A stretch of 64,000 bases of DNA from Sphingopyxis sp. BSN-002. GTDB taxonomy: Bacteria; Pseudomonadota; Alphaproteobacteria; Sphingomonadales; Sphingomonadaceae. The stretch lies in NCBI RefSeq assembly GCF_022024275.1, contig NZ_CP091804.1:2126501-2190500 (forward strand), read 5' to 3'. Below are positions 63,064 through 64,000 of this stretch, piece after piece (the stretch's first letter is position 1; each line of letters opens with the position of its first letter). The notes under the pieces are model-generated. The model was given only the letters and a program-made list of their open reading frames with translations. It ran no database searches and was not told where the DNA came from. The translations under genes were made by a program, and so were the position numbers.

Positions 63064-63091
63064 AAAGGGGCGCCGCAGCGGGCGCCCCTTT
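63064..63091. terminator. bidirectional terminator between the CoA-transferase and receptor genes
   Basis: Perfect 11-bp stem (63064-63074 with 63081-63091), 6-nt loop, with A-rich left flank and T-rich right edge (AAA...TTT). It lies 3 nt after the CoA-transferase stop and 20 nt before the receptor stop, so it can serve both convergent units. Confidence 0.75.
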
Positions 63092-63110
63092 CCCCCTTAT
63101 TTTCCCGTGA

Positions 63111-64000
63111 TCAGAATTTTACCGTGCCGGTCACGAAGACCTGACGCGGATTGCCGTAGAAGGCGGTCAGCGTGCCCTCGGTGCCGAGCGCCGAGGTCGG
63201 CAACCCGTTGCCGCCGATGACGGGTACCCCGGTGACCGGGTTGACGTTGATGAAGGTGTAGCCCGAGGTCTTGTAGTGCTTGTTCGTCAGATTCTTGCCG
63301 AACAGGCCGAGGCTCCAGCGGCCTTCGGGTGCCGTATAGACGAGGCTGGCATCCCACAGCGCGAAGCCGTCCTGGTCGATATAGGGATTCGGGATTTCGA
63401 ACTGATAGGTCTTGCTGCGATACGACAGCGTCGTGCCGAAGCTGATATCGCCGTCGCCGACGGGGGTCGAATAGGCGAGCGTCCCGCTGGCGGTCCACTT
63501 CGGCGTATTCTGCACCTCGCGGAACGCTGCGACGTCGGTCGGCACGCCGGCGATATTGGTGACGAACTTCTTGTACTTCGCGTCGATATAACCCAGCGCG
63601 GTCGACAGCGTCAGCCGGTCGCCCGTTGCCGCCAGATCCTCACCGAGCCGTGCGCGGCCCTCGAACTCGAGGCCCTTGAAAGTCGCCTTGCCGGCATTCG
63701 ACACGATGCCGCAGAAACTGGGCAGGCCGCCGACGGTGCAGGCGACCGACCCCGGAATCTGGACGTCGGTGTAATCGGCGTAGAAACCGGCGATCGCGAC
63801 ATTCAGGCCGCCGTCGAACAGGCTGCCCTTGTAGCCTAGTTCATAGCTTTCGACCTTTTCGGGACGGAAGCTCAGGAAGGCGGCGATTTCGGCATCGGTC
63901 GGCCTGCCCGGGATCGCCGCCGGCGCGTTGGCGCCGACGCCGCGCGGGTCGAAGCCGCCACCCTTGAAGCCCTGCGAATAGCTGGCGTAGAGCGTGTGGT
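63111..64000 (-). CDS. TonB-dependent outer-membrane receptor (C-terminal part; 5' end outside window)
   Basis: The visible 296 codons are the barrel portion of a TonB-dependent receptor. The sequence runs leftward from the window edge and contains LYASYSQGFKGGGFD, RPEKVESYELGYKGSLFDGG, FYADYTDVQIPGS, LGLFGKNLTNKHYKTSGYTF and the C-terminal RQVFVTGTVKF, which ends in the usual terminal Phe. A Cys pair (ACTVGGLPSFCG) may mark an extracellular loop. SQGFKGGGFDPRG and ESYELGYK are typical of the sphingomonad receptors of this kind. The ligand is unknown. The plug and signal peptide lie beyond base 64000. Confidence 0.92.
   Translation of the reverse strand, partial: HTLYASYSQGFKGGGFDPRGVGANAPAAIPGRPTDAEIAAFLSFRPEKVESYELGYKGSLFDGGLNVAIAGFYADYTDVQIPGSVACTVGGLPSFCGIVSNAGKATFKGLEFEGRARLGEDLAATGDRLTLSTALGYIDAKYKKFVTNIAGVPTDVAAFREVQNTPKWTASGTLAYSTPVGDGDISFGTTLSYRSKTYQFEIPNPYIDQDGFALWDASLVYTAPEGRWSLGLFGKNLTNKHYKTSGYTFINVNPVTGVPVIGGNGLPTSALGTEGTLTAFYGNPRQVFVTGTVKF

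Overview
The window looks like the replication-origin region of an alphaproteobacterial chromosome, probably Sphingomonadales (Sphingomonas/Sphingopyxis-like). The taxonomic call is inference. It rests on high GC, the ppsR-maf-aroE-coaE-dnaQ / hemE gene order around a cluster of DnaA boxes, the mnmE-mnmG-rsmG-parA-parB block with parS palindromes, alphaproteobacterial families such as DUF1489 and DUF1491, a hemCD operon with a mitofilin-like third gene, TonB-dependent receptors and a CYP153-like P450.

Layout. 0-8 kb: the str and S10 ribosomal operons run leftward (rpsL, rpsG, fusA, tuf, rpsJ, rplC, rplD, rplW, rplB, rpsS; rpsS is cut by the window edge). 8-22 kb: mixed accessory and house-keeping genes, namely a deoxyinosine glycosylase, two exported proteins, a subtilase autotransporter lipoprotein, a HAD phosphatase coupled to dapD, an orphan TonB-dependent receptor facing gpmA across a 34-bp perfect hairpin, an Hsp20, a GNAT / M14 carboxypeptidase / lipoprotein operon, and a SleB-type hydrolase. 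22-27 kb: leftward DUF1491, ptsN, hpf, dnaQ, coaE, aroE, maf, ppsR.

27.04-27.38 kb is a 339-bp intergenic region with two exact and two near DnaA boxes plus an AT-rich end next to hemE; I call it oriC. Core genes point away from it on both sides. Rightward from it come hemE, hemJ, rho, an ABM protein, two tandem TerC proteins, small DUF proteins, then mnmE, mnmG, rsmG, parA and parB with three parS sites at 37.3, 38.0 and 39.8 kb, two of them inside coding sequence.

41.6-46.3 kb carries a DUF4402 pilin-like protein, a PapD-like chaperone and a 923-residue usher-like outer-membrane protein, which together look like an atypical chaperone-usher surface system. 46.3-47.0 kb holds two small exported hypotheticals of visibly lower GC. 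47-53.4 kb has msrB, a P450, an ABC exporter, queG and two envelope proteins. 53.4-58.1 kb has an adenosine kinase, a flippase, gpsA and tsaD. 58.1-60.7 kb is the hemC-hemD-mitofilin operon. 60.7-63.1 kb is a glutaryl-CoA dehydrogenase with a class III CoA-transferase, followed by the C-terminal part of another TonB-dependent receptor running off the right edge.

Many neighbouring genes overlap by 1-4 nt (ATGA, TGATG), which points to translational coupling. Points that merit a second look are the oriC/parS arrangement, an apparent CTG start for mnmE, Arg at S12 position 88, the chaperone-usher-like locus, a 40-bp AT-rich island inside the autotransporter gene, and the 34-bp hairpin. No rRNA, tRNA, insertion sequence or CRISPR array was recognised.
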